NCBI GenBank assembly: GCA_030407315.1
Contig: JALQPE010002092.1
Location: forward strand, 21,735 to 85,734
Source: Asparagopsis taxiformis
Lineage: Eukaryota > Rhodophyta > Florideophyceae > Bonnemaisoniales > Bonnemaisoniaceae
DNA: 64,000 bases
Direction: 5' to 3'
This document shows positions 1 to 12,700 of the stretch, piece after piece. The notes beneath the pieces were generated by a model that was given only the letters and a program-made list of their open reading frames with translations, was not told where the DNA came from and did no database searches. Position 1 is the first letter of the stretch. Every line of letters begins with the position of its first letter. Made by a program: the position numbers and the translations under genes.

Positions 1-920
1 GTTGGTTAAAAGCAAGGAGGGCGGATGGATAGTTGGCCCGGGCCGAAGCTGGAAACGGAGGGATGGAGAAAGTGCGGGATGAAAGCGAGGATTTCTACCA
101 CGATGATTATGTCGAGACGGCGCACGGCAAGTTTGGGATCGTTATAAAGAGACGACTATGGGGTGAAATCAGGCAGTCAGGTTGGGAAAGCGATGCATGC
201 CACAGTTGCACACGTAACAACAGCACTGCAAGACAGCGAATGAACAACGAGTGCGGTAGCCATGCCATGGAGTGGCGACGGTTTGGCAACGTTTGCTACC
301 AGCTACCGGCCCTAAACTCCTCCTGCGCAGCGCCAATACTCACAGCAATTCTCATGTCGGGCTGCGAATGCTGACGCAGGCGATTACAGTCTGGTACATT
401 TCTCCGCTTTGCTTTGCAGATATTTCCCATGCCCAGTCCCAAATATATCCGTTTTATACACTTTTTGCACCAACCACCGCTTTCTAATCTGGCTTCCAGA
501 TTCCCGTTAGATAAGTTGATTGCCTTATTTAGCCAATCAAATAAGAAATTATAACTCTTCCATATCAATTGCAATTGGGGAGTAACCCTATCGAACACCA
601 CAGGATCTTTTGGTGAGAGGTAGTCAAGACTACCAATTAAAAAACGACAAGTACGCGATTGCCATAACATCTGACGAGCTCAGCGAGATATTTCCATTTT
701 TATCAGCTTTTCATGGGATCTCTGCAGCGTACAGTCCAAGTGTAACCACACATTTTGCATCGCCCTTTGCTCCGCAGCATCTCATCTCATAAATTACCAC
801 TGTACCGTATTGCAGCCCCTTGCAATTTCATGAGTACATTAGCAACCCCACTTGTGCCAGCCTGCGCCTCAAAACTATCTGCTTCGACACCAGCTGTTCA
901 ACTCTAACAAAACTTTCGCG
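1..920. other. No gene recognised at left edge
   Basis: No reading frame here has recognisable motifs or the composition of a real protein. The longest, at 33-374 on the plus strand, is rich in Cys, Trp and Arg and looks like chance. The stretch just before 921 is presumably the promoter and 5' leader of the next gene. I see no tRNA, repeat or convincing TATA box. Confidence 0.5.
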
Positions 921-1413
921 ATGGCATTCGTCAACTCCTCCTTCTCCGCTGTTCGCTTCAACACGGCAATTCGCTCGGCCAAGGTTTCTGCCGTCTGCGG
1001 ATCCGCACGCCTTTCCAACGCGGCTTTCTCCCCGCAAAAGGTCCAGCGTGCTTCCGTCGTTCGCATGGGCTCCTCGGACGGTGTGCCCGCTCCCCCATCC
1101 ACTGTCCTCGGTCTCGGTAAGGACGTCCCGTCCTCTCTGTACTTGTTCCTCTCCGTGTTTGCCTTCATCCTTGGTTGCTACTCGGTGTACAAAAGCAACA
1201 TTTTCCAGCCGCTCTCCGCTGAAACTGTCAACCCGCAGTTTATTGTCGGATCCCTTCTTGTACCCATCTCGTGGGGACTGTAAGTTAATGTTCTGCTGCT
1301 TCGGCAACAACCCACTCAATTGTGCCTCGCTGTTTCTGACCACTGATTGCTTTTATTGTTCGACTGTTTGCAGGCACGTTGCTGGTTGGATTCAGACCAA
1401 GAACGACAAGTAA
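921..1413 (+). CDS. Small plastid-targeted two-helix membrane protein, function unknown
   Basis: Two exons, join(921..1279,1374..1413), encode 132 residues. The ATG at 921 gives a leader of about 50 residues starting MAFVNSS, rich in Ser, Ala, Arg and Val with almost no acidic residues and with Phe near the N-terminus; that is the style of a red-algal or glaucophyte plastid transit peptide. The mature part, about 80 residues, has two hydrophobic segments: one around SLYLFLSVFAFILGCYSVY and a second around FIVGSLLVPISWGL that runs across the splice junction. It ends in a short charged tail, TKNDK. Size, targeting and topology fit a nuclear-encoded thylakoid protein, for example a small photosystem subunit, but I do not recognise the family and name no function. 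Membrane location and plastid import are inferences from composition. Confidence 0.8.
1280..1373 (+). other. Spliceosomal intron, 94 bp
   Basis: The donor GTAAGT follows the second base of a Leu codon, and the acceptor is a pyrimidine-rich stretch ending TTTGCAG. Removing it joins the hydrophobic frame to HVAGWIQTKNDK and a TAA stop at 1411. Without splicing the first frame ends at once. Only one other intron in the window can be placed with similar confidence. Confidence 0.85.
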
Positions 1414-1868
1414 GTTTGCACTAGCTCAATCTTTTTAGCCAGAAACAAGATTGAGTAAATTCAACGCCAATAGTTTGTTTATTCTACTTGGATATCTGTT
1501 AAAACACGTCACGTAGTTAGCCTTGTACGAACCGAATGACATCGCACCGCTTCATGTCGACCGGCGACATGTAAGCATCGATAGTGATGGCGCCAAAAGA
1601 GAGTTTGAAAACGACGTGATGGCGAGCTGTGATTGGATGGGCATATGCTACCAAATCGTTGCTACTTTTCATTTATTTATTCTGCTATGCAGATGTTCCA
1701 CGTAGGCGACATGTTCAACCAATTTATTTACCCACGGCTGTCCCGAGCTGATAATATCCCGCGCTACCCTCTTCAATCATCGCCTCCGATGATTCCCGTC
1801 CTTTGCGACACTCCAAACTCCCCTAGTGCTGACATTGCCATCGATTACGTTCAATCCTCAAACCCATC
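1414..1868. other. Intergenic region
   Basis: 455 bp between two plus-strand genes. It must hold the 3' end of the upstream transcript and the promoter of the CDP-diacylglycerol synthase gene. I see no further coding sequence, repeat or RNA gene. Confidence 0.6.
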
Positions 1869-3212
1869 ATGGTTTTGACTCGCCGCCAGTCGGTGCAAGC
1901 CTCAGCAGCTCAATCCGTCAATTCGGATCCTATCGTTCAGCAGTCGACTTCATCCGAAGGGGAAACGCCACAGCTCTCCGAAGTGTCCACACAGCCGATG
2001 GCAGAGCCAAAGCCGAAGAAGAAAGGCGATTTTCTTGCGCGTTTCTTCTCCGGTATGGCTTTGACATTTGTGTTTTTCGCCGTGGTTCGTAGCGGACATA
2101 TGTGCGTCGCAATCGCTGTTGTCCTGATGGAAATTGGCATGTTTCACGAGATCCTTAGCCTTGGCTTTCCGGTTGCAAGAGATCGTCGTATTCCACTATG
2201 GCGCACCATTGGTTGGTACTTTTTCGTCACTTTGCAATTCTTGTTCTATGGCAAAACAATCCTTGCACATTTCGAGGATCAAGGGCGGGACTTTGCGCGC
2301 CACCCAGCTTTCCAATATGCTCTACGTCACCACAGCTTCCTTGTCTTTTGGATGTATTGTGCCGGATTTGTTGGTTTTGTTATGTCATTGAAACAGGATC
2401 AATATCACTTTCAGTTTACATACTTTGGTCGTGCGCTTGTTGCTTTGCTGTTGGTTGTAGTACAGTCGCATTTTATGATCCTCAATGTGTCGCATGGCCT
2501 CATTTGGTTTATTCTGCCTTGTTGGCTCATTATTGTCAATGATTCCTTCGGTTATTTCTGTGGTCGCCTGTTTGGCAAACACTCTCTGACCCGACTTTCA
2601 CCAAAGAAGACATGGGAAGGCTATATTGGCGCTGGTATCTTTACCATGATTACCGCCTATTTTCTCTCGGGAGCTCTTTCATCTTATCCTTCGCTGGTAT
2701 GTCCAAAATACGAATATAGTGATTGTTATCTGATGTGTCCACCGACAACCTGCGATCAGGTGCCATCCATCTATATGCCGACTGAGGGTCAAATAACTCT
2801 TATTCCAGGCATAACACCTGCATTCTCATTTACCTACAGACCAGTCCAAATTCATGCTGTTGCCCTTGGATTGTTTGCAGCATCGATTGCGCCGTTTGGT
2901 GGCTTCTTTGCTTCGGGCGCCAAACGGGCTTTCGGAGTGAAAGATTTTGGCAAGATCCTACCAGGTCATGGCGGCGTGACCGATCGGGTAGATTGTCAGG
3001 TTATGATGGCTGTGTTTACATACGTGTACCTCATCAACTTCATTCAAGTCAGCTTTGTCGGATCGCCGGACGTTGGAAAACTGATGAGTTTCGTGAATGA
3101 ACTAAGCACATCTGAACAGATAGAGTTGGTTCAAGAAATTTTCTCCCGCCTCGATCGCAGAGGTTTGGGGGAAGCTGTTCTGAAACAGTTGAATTTAACG
3201 ATAGCCGGTTAA
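1869..3212 (+). CDS. CDS1: Phosphatidate cytidylyltransferase (CDP-diacylglycerol synthase), eukaryotic type
   Basis: 447 residues, no intron. The enzyme condenses phosphatidic acid with CTP to CDP-diacylglycerol, the precursor of phosphatidylinositol and phosphatidylglycerol, normally at the endoplasmic reticulum membrane. The family signature S-x-x-K-R-x4-K-D-x-G-x2-[LI]-P-x-H-G-G-x-x-D-R-x-D is complete near residues 349-375 (seen as KDFGKILPGHGGVTDRVD). A second conserved block, LSPKKTWEGYIG, lies upstream, and there are about eight hydrophobic segments. The N-terminus (MVLTRRQSVQASAAQ) is a hydrophilic tail, not an obvious transit peptide. The insert with several Cys between the last helices (CPKYEYSDCYLMCPPTTC) occurs in eukaryotic CDS proteins. 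Length matches the eukaryotic family, which argues against a plastid paralogue. Confidence 0.95.
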   Translation: MVLTRRQSVQASAAQSVNSDPIVQQSTSSEGETPQLSEVSTQPMAEPKPKKKGDFLARFFSGMALTFVFFAVVRSGHMCVAIAVVLMEIGMFHEILSLGFPVARDRRIPLWRTIGWYFFVTLQFLFYGKTILAHFEDQGRDFARHPAFQYALRHHSFLVFWMYCAGFVGFVMSLKQDQYHFQFTYFGRALVALLLVVVQSHFMILNVSHGLIWFILPCWLIIVNDSFGYFCGRLFGKHSLTRLSPKKTWEGYIGAGIFTMITAYFLSGALSSYPSLVCPKYEYSDCYLMCPPTTCDQVPSIYMPTEGQITLIPGITPAFSFTYRPVQIHAVALGLFAASIAPFGGFFASGAKRAFGVKDFGKILPGHGGVTDRVDCQVMMAVFTYVYLINFIQVSFVGSPDVGKLMSFVNELSTSEQIELVQEIFSRLDRRGLGEAVLKQLNLTIAG

Positions 3213-3652
3213 CGCTGGTGTCGGTTACAAATGTTACAGTGTGAAACTTGCGGTAACCAAAACCTTTGTGCAGACGGCGGGGATGGTGAATATGAGAAAC
3301 ATTTCTTCTGGGGACGGCATTTCGCTTTGTCCATGCAATAAACTGCGGTGCATAGTCGGTCGGTGTACATAGAGACAATTGTCGAGTTCCATGTTCCCGT
3401 CAAGTAGTGTTGCGACTGTACAATACGGCTGATGAACGTGAGAGAATAAAAACCGAATTGTGGTAGTGAAGAGGTCAAAATTTTTATCCTGCCGAAAGCG
3501 TTCACTGTCAATTGTTAGTCGTGGGTTTTCCATGTAATTGCTGACTAGTTCCGTGTTACTATTCCCCGTTGGTCGCTTCTCTTTGTGACCTTCCTAAATA
3601 CATACATCCACATAAATAATATTGCGAATCGATAGCCTCCCCTCCATGTAAA
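3213..3652. other. Convergent intergenic region
   Basis: 440 bp between the ends of two converging genes, so it should contain both 3' untranslated regions. No further coding potential or repeat is visible. Confidence 0.6.
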
Positions 3653-6600
3653 TTATTTCAGAGTTCTACGTCCTCTCAAACGAGGACGACGTCGATTAGC
3701 TGGTGGCTGTTGTGTCCCAACGTTGAACGCTCCAGCTGCTGGCGTTTGAGGTGTTCCGAACCCGACGCCTGCATTCTGTTGACCTCCAAATATAGGTCCT
3801 GAACTTGGCGCGGCTCCGAACACAGGTGCTCCTAACGAAGGAGCTGCACTAGGCGTACCAAACATAACTGGATTAGAACTCGGCGTGGCACCAAAGCTGT
3901 TCTGGTTGTTGTTCGATGGCGTACCAAACAATGATCCTGTGTTGGGGACAGCCCCAAACGCAGACGGAGCTCCAAACATTGAACTCGATCCGCCAAATGA
4001 AGGTCCCGAGTTGTTGGAGGCGCCAAACGAACCAACAGTACCCCCGCTTGCGGGCGCTGCTCCAAATGTATTAGTTGGCTTAGGAGCTGGAGGTATTGCG
4101 CCGCCAAACGTTGGAGCTGCATTAGGAGCAGGGCCGCTTGGTGCAGATCCAAATCCTTGAAATGCCCCAGCTGAAAAAGGATTGCCGCCTACCCCTCCAA
4201 ACGCCGGTGTTGCATTCTGCCCGGGTGTACCTGTTGGTGGCTGTTGAGAAGATCCAAAAGGCGTAGAACCAAAGGAAGGTGGGAATGGGTTACGATTTGC
4301 TGCTTGGTCGCTTCCTGCCACAGGCCCCGCGGTGTTGACTGCGCCCGAGCCAGCAGATGCACCGAATACGAACATAGAGCCACTACTCGGTCCAGAAAAC
4401 GCGGGTGTAAATGCTGGTCCAGAGAATGGCCCTCCTACTGGCTTGCTGATATTGTTGCCTTTTGAAGACGAGAACGAAAACATAGGCTTTGGCTTTTCTT
4501 CTTTCGCCTCTGAAGAAGCGTTTTTGGTAACACCACTTGTTGTTGCACCGAACGCAGGTGATGACTGTGGAATTGCAAACATAGGTTGTGAGTTACTGGA
4601 TGGCAGTGAGGATGGGAACGGAGCAGCGACTTCACTACTCCCAAAGGGCTTGTTTTTGTTAGGAGGTGTGACGCCTGTTGCCATGGCATCGGATGGATTG
4701 GTGGTCTCTGCCGCTGATGCTGCACCGAAGATGAACGGTTTTCCCAAGGCTTGATTCCCAGCATTGGTTGATGGGAAGATTGATGGCGCGCCAAAGCCCC
4801 CTATCTTCGAAGTTACATTGGCCTCCGTTGTTGGCGTCTCGAGTGTTTTTCCATCTTCCTTCTCTCCAGGTACTTTCGATGTAATTTCCTTCGATATACC
4901 GGCGGATTGGTTGGGATGGAAAGGATCTGTGGAGGGCTTCTTAGTCTCTTCCCCCGACTTGCCCTTATGTTCACTTTCTGTATTTGACTGGCTCTCTACA
5001 GCGGCACCAGTATTCTTCGGAATCTTCGCAAAAGGACTTTGTGACGATGAGTTGCCAAATCCAAATCCAGCACCTAGAGAACGCTCACCAGGAACGGTTT
5101 GTGGCTTCGAACCAGGAGTAGTACCTCCGAAAGGAACAGTTGGTGCGGCATTCAGGTTCTCATCGGACTTCTTCGCACCAAATGCAATCGGCTTTGCAGC
5201 TGTCGCAAAAACAGTGGTTTGTACATTCCCCGTCTTTGCAGTTGTCGATGGCACATCGGCAGTGTTCGGGGGGCTCGAGCCAAAAACAAGCGGAGCTAAA
5301 GCGGCATTGCCAGATACAGATGGGGATATGGTGCTCTTCGAAGGATCCACAGGAGAGCTAGCATGCCCGAATAGTTCAGACGTAGCGTTTTTCGCAGTCG
5401 CTGTATCGGTATCAAGCTGGTCTCCTTTCTCATCAATACGTGATGCATCTACGGGTACGGAGAAAGAAATTTGAGGCTTCGCAAACAGACTGCTAGATCT
5501 AGGGCCGTCACGAGAAATTGCTTCGGAGTTTCCTTGGCTATTGGCGACAGGCGCGATGGACAGCGATGCTTTCTGAGATTCACTTTCTGTTTTGGAGGCG
5601 GACCTTGAAGGCTCCGTGTTTGGAAGCGGAGTCGGCTCATTTGCAGTCTCAGATTTCTTTTCATTTTCCAACCCTCTCGATTTGGGTTGTGGATCATCCT
5701 TCTCTGCGGAGGGGAATGGTTCCTCCAAAGTGACCTGGTTCTTAGTACTTCGGAATAATCCTGGCAGTTGACCTTGTGACACAGGAAGTATCTTACTTCC
5801 AGTTTTGGAGGGATCAACAGGCAAAGATGCACCACCTAACGATGTTGCAGGGTCCGATTCAGTTGAGGACTTCGGAACTGCAAAATGGAAAACTGGTTTT
5901 GACGGATCGGAAACTGATTTCTCTGCAGATTTGTCCACACGGAGAGGGGATTCGTTCCCAGGAATAGGCTGTGAATCAACTGACAGAGTAGTGTACTCAG
6001 CTTTCGGGGTTGCAGGTTCGCTACCAGTTTCCGCAGGCTGCTCAGCGTCATTCGTCCTCGACCTTTTCTGAGCCCAGCTACTGGGATGGTTTTCTCATTC
6101 ACAGGCTCGAAGCGTACCGATGGAGGTGATTTTTTAGCTTGTTGGAATGGGGAACTGCTACTCTTGCCAAATAGCATAGCTCGCGAGGCACCTGCAAACA
6201 TTGGCAGAGATGGGGCATCTTGACTCTTACTGGGCTGCTCGGTGTTATCTTGAAGTTGGGTTTCAGGGAGAGACGGAGACCGCGACGATACCACTCCAAA
6301 TTTCAACCCCTTTGGTGTATCGACAGACGGTAGCTGATCTTCCTTTCCAGCGCCAACCACATTTGGAGTACCTGTAATTGTATCTGCTGAGGGTAATGGG
6401 ATAGTCTCAGTCCGTACCTTCCTACTTCCAAATGCTGTAAGAGCTTTCCCTTGTTCAGGACCCGGAACGGAAACTTCTTTCACATCTTCCGCTGAATGAC
6501 GGGTTGCGGGAGTTTCTATTTTTCCTGATGGCGTAGTAGCAGCCCGAGAAGATAACCCAGTGCCTCTCTTTTCGTCTTCTCGGGCTCCTTTGGGAGTAGC

Positions 6601-9425
6601 GGAGTTTGCTCCCGAGAAATGCCCGTGGCGTCTGGCACGTTTCAAGACAGAGGGTGGTACTGGAAGTGGTGACAAAGGACGTCGCCTTACACCACGAGCT
6701 CGGTTCTCTTTCTGAATTCTTTCTAGAGACGATAAGATCCGCATTGCTGACTCTGGCATTGCAGGTTGCGCTGGTGCTTCCACTCTGGACATACGCCTTC
6801 GCTTCCTATCTGGAATAGGCACGTCAGGCATGTTCGAGTTAGCCAGTGATTCGCGGAGATCTACTCGAAGCCCACCAGTAGTCGTGGACACAGGTCTTCG
6901 TGCCCTGAATGAAGCCAAACCCTTCATCGATTCTGTGTCATTGTTCAATTGCTCCTCACCAGTTGACCTTCTTCGCCGCCGACCAAGCGATCCGATTGGG
7001 GCAAACGAACGGCCTGCAGAAGGTTTCGGTACCCCAAAGGCAGAGCCAGGTAGAGGCTCCACAGGCGAGGATCCAGGTACACTCAAGGAATGTTCTCCGT
7101 CAGGTCTGGGAGGTTGTCGCAAATCAGAACCACTAAATGGGGTTACTGAGGCTCGCGCGCTATGGCGGTGGAAAGTTCTCACAATATCTCTCGGAGTGGC
7201 AAATCCGGAACCTATTCTAGGGACCGGACGTTGAAGTTTCGGCTCACCACGGTCCTGATCTGCACCGGGTTGCTGCGCTGTATTCTTCGTAGAGTCTGGG
7301 TCTACCACATCTCTTGGAGTACCAGAACCTGTCTGTTTCTCCATTCTTCCCTCACCATTCTTAGTATTTTGAGGGCTCGGACCTCCCACAGCTCCGGCGA
7401 AGACAGGTGGGAACGGATTGCTGTTCGTAGTCTGTTTAATTCCATCAGCGATAGAGTTGGGACCATTTCCCTGAGGAACAGCTAATGAAGCCTTTCGACC
7501 AATTGGACGAGCAAAAGCACGACGAGTGCTTGGAGGCTGCATCAGCTGCTCTGATACGACGTCGTTTCCTGCTCGAGGAGTGACTGATTTGTTCCTTGCT
7601 GGAGGCAGACTAGAAGAAAGGAGCTCGAGAGAGGGCTTCACACCCTGTAGGTCACGCGGGCTGACCATGATATCGCGCGCTAAGGTTCCGGAAGAAGGTG
7701 GAATAGGGGCTGATCCAAAGGTGGCGCTGGCCCCCGGTGTTAGCAAATGAATATTGTGATCCATCTCATCATGCGGTGCTTCATTGTCAGGTGCACTCGT
7801 ATTCTTGGCAGCTGGGAGGGGGTGAGGCCCAACATGTAGAGGGTGCGAAGCAGGCGGGACACGTGAAGCCGTCATTTCAGGTGCATTGAGAGAGGTATGA
7901 GGTTGATGAGGGGGTCGCATTGATGTCGGTGTCGACTTCAATCCCAAAGTTGCTGTGGAAAGTGGTCGTGCTGAGATAGGCTTTTTTGAAGCAGCCGTAG
8001 GTAGTGCGGTACTACAGGGTGATGGGGCTCCCGTTGGTAGTACTGCTGGCGGGGAAGGGGCTGAAGGCAGATTTGATCTTGGGGCTTGTAAGGGAGTGGC
8101 GCTAGCTCGCAACACATCTGTTATCGCATCGTATTGCTGTTGGTTAATCTCTCGCCTTCCAGCTGACCTATCGTGAAGCGGTGGTTCCACATCATTGGAT
8201 TGAATGGCTGGTCCACGGGCATCAATGCTTTCTGTTGGGTCGGCAGCAGTATGCAAGGCGCGGATAGCTGATGGTACGACATGCATGGACTGTGGTCGAC
8301 GGCGAACGGTCAGTGGTGGAAAGTGGGCCGGTGGACTGGTAGGTAAATTGGGTCTTGCGGCGACTACTGTAGTTGACATTGTCGGGAGCGCTCGGTCCGC
8401 AATGTTATGTTGTGGGCCTAGTCTGGTATGTGGGCTTTTGTCATTGACAGACGACGGCGGAGGCATTGGCACCGAGACGTTTGACTTGCCTCTTTCAGCC
8501 CTATGCTGTAGATCGGCGCCAGTAGTTGCAGATGGCGAGGCGGGAATGGCATTCGCAAGTAGCGGATTGGTATCTACGGTCACGGTAGTGACCCTCAAAG
8601 TGCCATTGGATTTTGCAGTCAGTGGAGCAATAGGTAGATGGGGAGAGGCATTCACACCATGGGCGACGCGATCGTTACCATTGGTTCGAGTTCCGGGGGA
8701 TGCAACACCACGCGGATTATTCTGCAGCAGTGCCGTAGGCAAGTTATCGGCAACACGCTGTGTTTCGTCATTGTACTGCTTATCTGAAATGATTTGTAGC
8801 AGTCTCTGCTTGAGTTGGTTGTTATCGCCAGTCAGTGGGATGCCAAAGTTGCGGCACATGGCGCGTAGAGGGTCATGGCTGGCATTTTCCACATCGTCCG
8901 CGAGCAAGCGAGGTGGCCTTCCAGCGACGGCACTGGTTGTATGTACGCTTTGCACGGCGTGTGGAGTGTTCTGCCAGGCCGACCTATGTGTAGCATGTGC
9001 CTCTGCGGCAACAGTACGCGATGTATCGGCACCAGGAGGTTCAGAAGGCGGTTGATTCGAATGCGGTGCTGATGCTGCAACAGCAGCAGCGGCGGCGGCT
9101 GTCGCTGAGCGGAGACGACGCGGGCAGAGGGAGTAGTGACTGCTCGGGGTATCTTCGGATGAGTGTTGGGCGTTGGGGGTGGAGCATCGTCGGGTACTAG
9201 TTCAGGAGGCATAGTTGCACCTATCCGACGCATGGCTGCTGGAAGTCGGCGAACGGCGGGGGAAGGTTGAGGCGCAGGCGGTTTGGGGTCCTGAGGGACG
9301 GATTCCTCATAGGAGTAGGAGGAACCATCTGTGTCATAGCAAGAGACAGAAGATTGGGATCCATTGGGATTGGCGGAAGAGCCGAAGAGAGCTCGGATAG
9401 CGGCGGAGATGCCACGCTTGGCCAT
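3653..9425 (-). CDS. Giant FG-repeat nucleoporin (Nup1/Nup153/Nup136-like)
   Basis: At least three exons read as one protein of about 1,850-1,900 residues. Exon 1 starts at 9425 with MAKRGISAAIRALFGSS, an amphipathic-helix-like start. The exon 1/2 junction lies between about 9250 and 9060 and I cannot fix it; one option is donor GTGCAAC at 9220. Exon 2 runs down to 6118 and has a SAP-like stretch (PLRAMCRNFGIPLTG, near 8870) followed by long Ser/Pro-rich disordered sequence. Exon 3 (6067-3653) begins with a basic KRSR cluster and is packed with FG, GFG and FGxx repeats (for example SFGASNNSGPSFGG) in its second half. The protein ends in a basic tail, NRRRPRLRGRRTLK. FG repeats plus an N-terminal amphipathic helix and a basic C-terminus fit a nuclear-basket nucleoporin that binds transport receptors. 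Orthology to one named Nup cannot be shown by eye. Confidence 0.8.
6068..6117 (-). other. Probable 50-bp intron in the nucleoporin gene
   Basis: On the minus strand GTACGC follows a complete Ser codon and the segment ends GGGCTCAG. Its length, 50 bp, converts the frame of the long upstream exon into the frame of the FG-repeat exon and gives ...KKSPPS|KRSRTNDAEQ. Without it the upstream frame drifts into a Leu- and Gln-rich tail that looks like an off-frame translation. Confidence 0.7.
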
Positions 9426-9750
9426 GTGATGAGGCTTGGCAGGTTGGAGTGGATAAGCGCAGCCACGCTGACCTGACGACGATAAGATTTAATATGTTGT
9501 AGAGATCTACGGGACAGAACGTGAAGTGTGAACAGCGACGAGTCGCAACGGACAGAAACACCGTCCGCCCGACAATACAAAAATTCGATACCACGACTGC
9601 CATAGTTGGGCCGCCTCTCCACCAATGACGCCGCTCGGCGCCAAAACGGTCTCTCTACACGTATTACAGTTTTCATCTACTCACTAAATCCTAAATTTGT
9701 AGAGCAAGCGTAGCGCTCCCCGAGGAATTCCTCGTAACCATCCCCGCAAC
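9426..9750. promoter_or_regulatory. Shared divergent promoter region
   Basis: 325 bp separate the start codons of the nucleoporin (minus) and the SAP-motif protein (plus). Both promoters must lie here unless there are upstream exons. The run CAAGCGTAGCGCTCCCCGAGGAATTCC shortly before 9751 is locally palindromic (GAGGAATTCCTC). No clear TATA box is seen. Confidence 0.5.
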
Positions 9751-12700
9751 ATGCCACGCTCTACCTCCCCAGGTACTCCGCGAGACGATAGCAGCAATGA
9801 CTCTCCTCGTTACAGTTTGCGTAATCGCAGCGTTGCAAAAACCCCCCAGACTTCCCAACCAACCCCGCGTCGAACACCGCGTCGCTCACAACATCCCCCG
9901 TCTCCTATAACCACCAAAACAGACGCTCGCGTTAAGAAATTACACGATGTCGCCATTAGCGCTTGGTCCTCTCCACCTTTGCAGCCTGTTTGTTCCGATC
10001 CCACTCCACCATCACCCCCGGCGTCATCAGCAGTTGCACTAGCTGCCCCTTTCCCACCACTCGCCGGCTCCGAATCAGACTCCGTCTCCCGATTCACAAC
10101 GACCAAGTACACCTTATCTGACCTCGCCAAATGGCGCAAAAACGACCTCATCGCAGAATGCGCCCGCAGAGGAATCGACACAAAGGGTAAGAAAAATACC
10201 CTTCGAAGACGCATCATGCAGCGAATCTGGCAAGAACAAACCAACAAACAAAATCAAGCCTCGATTCCTACCCAACATCCTGGTGAGGAGTATTCTCATT
10301 TACCCAAGCGAGATAGTCAGCCTTCAACTCGTCCCCAATTAACTCATGTCATTCAATCCAACCAACTAACTACCTCCCCCGCCCATCCACCGCAAAAGGC
10401 CGACGAAACATTACCAACTTCAACTGATGCATCCCAACAACCTTCTCATACATTGTCTTCGCGACATACGCGTCGCTCTATCCTTCCGCAGCTGGAGGAG
10501 CCCGCTGCTTCTGATTCAAACATCGCAGGCATAGAGCGCACCGATACACATAAAATGGATCATGCGCCCTCTTCCCAAGCACAATCTCACACTGACGACA
10601 GCTCATTTCGAAGTACGCCTGAAGATGCTGAGATGAAGGAAGATACGGCACAAAGCAATGATCAGGGTGTGCCATTATCGCGCGATAGTTCAATGAGCCC
10701 AGATGCCAACGCATCACCAGAATCAGCTGCAATGGAGGATGTTGAGACCAAAGAAGCAGTTGAAGCAGATGTGGTAATGAGCGCACCTGTCGATGTCAAT
10801 CGTGACGGCATGATGAAGGACGGTGACGATGAAAATGAGTGTTCAGAACAGTTGGACAACAGTGTGGAACCGTCTGATGAAGCGAAAGGGATGGCTGACA
10901 TTTCATCATCAATGGGAGGTGAGAAAGAAGATGGAAAAATCGATGCGGAACATTCTGTGGAGGAAGGTGGCAGTGGCGAAAATGCGAAAAATGTTGATGA
11001 CGCAATGAATGTATCCACAGGATCTAAACAAGAGCATGAAGCTACGGAGCAAGTCGACGGAGATGTCGACGCCCATATGCAGGAAGACATTGTAGAGGTG
11101 GAACCCGCGGAGCCCAACATCGTCGACAAGGTTACTAATATTGTATGCCAAGACGATGTTAAATCTGCAGTGCCTGATGTCCCTCGGGAGAAGCGGTTGT
11201 CTCCCATCGCTGTCCCTGTGGAAACACCGGCTCAGGGTCTACCGTCGGTTCAACATGCAGCTGAAAAATCTGCTGTTACTGCGCCAGACACTGAACAATT
11301 TCAATTCCAGCATCAAGCAATTCCTGCATCTGCTCGTGAAGACACAAACAAGAGCATCCAAGAAATCACCTCTGCTCATTTGGAAAATCCTCAGGCGTCG
11401 CAGAACGAGCCAACGAGTATACCGACCATGGATGACAGTCCGCATGCTGAACACCAGAGCAAACTCTCTATTCCCCCTGTTTCGCTTCTAACACCCCGCA
11501 ATGTGCAATCTCTCAACAAAGATTCTTCGAATCCTCAGACGCCGCAACAGACATCGAAGCCAAATATTACGCTTCCTGTTTGTCCCCCTTCTGAAGGCAA
11601 AGATAAATCAACAAACTCGTCGTACTTTTCGGAATCTCCCCTTCCGAGCCCAAATCCACCTCCCAGTGACGACGAAGAACATCCTACACCCTCAGCTGCC
11701 GAACATACCCAAGAACAATCCCCACAAACTCCCTCAGTGCATGAATCTCCAGGGGCTGAGGCGATTGAATCATCGAATGAAAGCCAGCGAGATCCCGAAC
11801 CCACACCAGAAGAAGATATGGCATTCGGATCATCTATACCATCACCCATTTCACCAGCTTCTCCAACACCGGATCGCGAACATCAGCCGTCACCTATTGT
11901 AGAGGATATCAGTGATTCAAACAGCAAACATTCAGATGAAGATGGTGGCAACGCACTACCAGATGCTTCTCAGAGTGGTTCGGAACCGAGCGTCCAAAGT
12001 GCTGAATTGTTAGACCAACCGGCAGTTGAAGACCAGCTGTCATCCTCTGATAACGATGCCAACGTCGACATTGGTAATACATTGCCCGCAGCATCTTCTC
12101 CCGAAGAGCGCTCCGCAGAAGAACAAATGCATCACGATAATTCCGATCGTGCAGATGAAACGCTCGAGGGAAATGATGTTCCCATTGACACCCAACCAGT
12201 CATTGTGCTTTCAAACTCATCAGGTGAAGACGCTGATGTGGACTCAGAAAGGGATTCTGAAGGGTCTCCGAATCCCGCCGGTGCTGTTGAAGAGGATCGT
12301 CTTTCACCAGATGCCTCAGCAAACTCGAGTGAACGAGCTCATTCGAACTCCTTGTCGGATATTTCGAGCTCTGCAGGGGAGCAGCAAAATCGGATCAAGT
12401 CTGATATGCTTCAACGAGAGGAAAGTCCGCGTTCAACTGGAAGTGTCCCTTCCGTTGCTGAGGATGTGCCTATAAATGTGGATCGAGCTACAGAGAGTCC
12501 TACGCAGCCCGGAGAGGCAGATGTTGTCGCCGTCGTCGATGGAGATCAAGCCGTACTGCACGACTCTGAAGTTGACAAAATTGAGCAGGACAGCAATGAG
12601 GAAATGGAAATCTCACGCAGTGGTGATGGCGCAGTTGATCAGACTGCTGTTCAAGGTTCAGTACAAGATATCGATCAGTCCTCAAATGTGCAACTGAAGA

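Noticed and set aside
4764..5474. Plus-strand 236-codon frame opposite the nucleoporin
   Set aside because: It mirrors FG- and Ser/Pro-rich codons of the minus-strand gene, has no motif of its own and is inside a confirmed exon.
8204..9055. Plus-strand 283-codon frame
   Set aside because: Antisense shadow of the disordered region of the nucleoporin; rich in Gly/Cys/Val without domain pattern.
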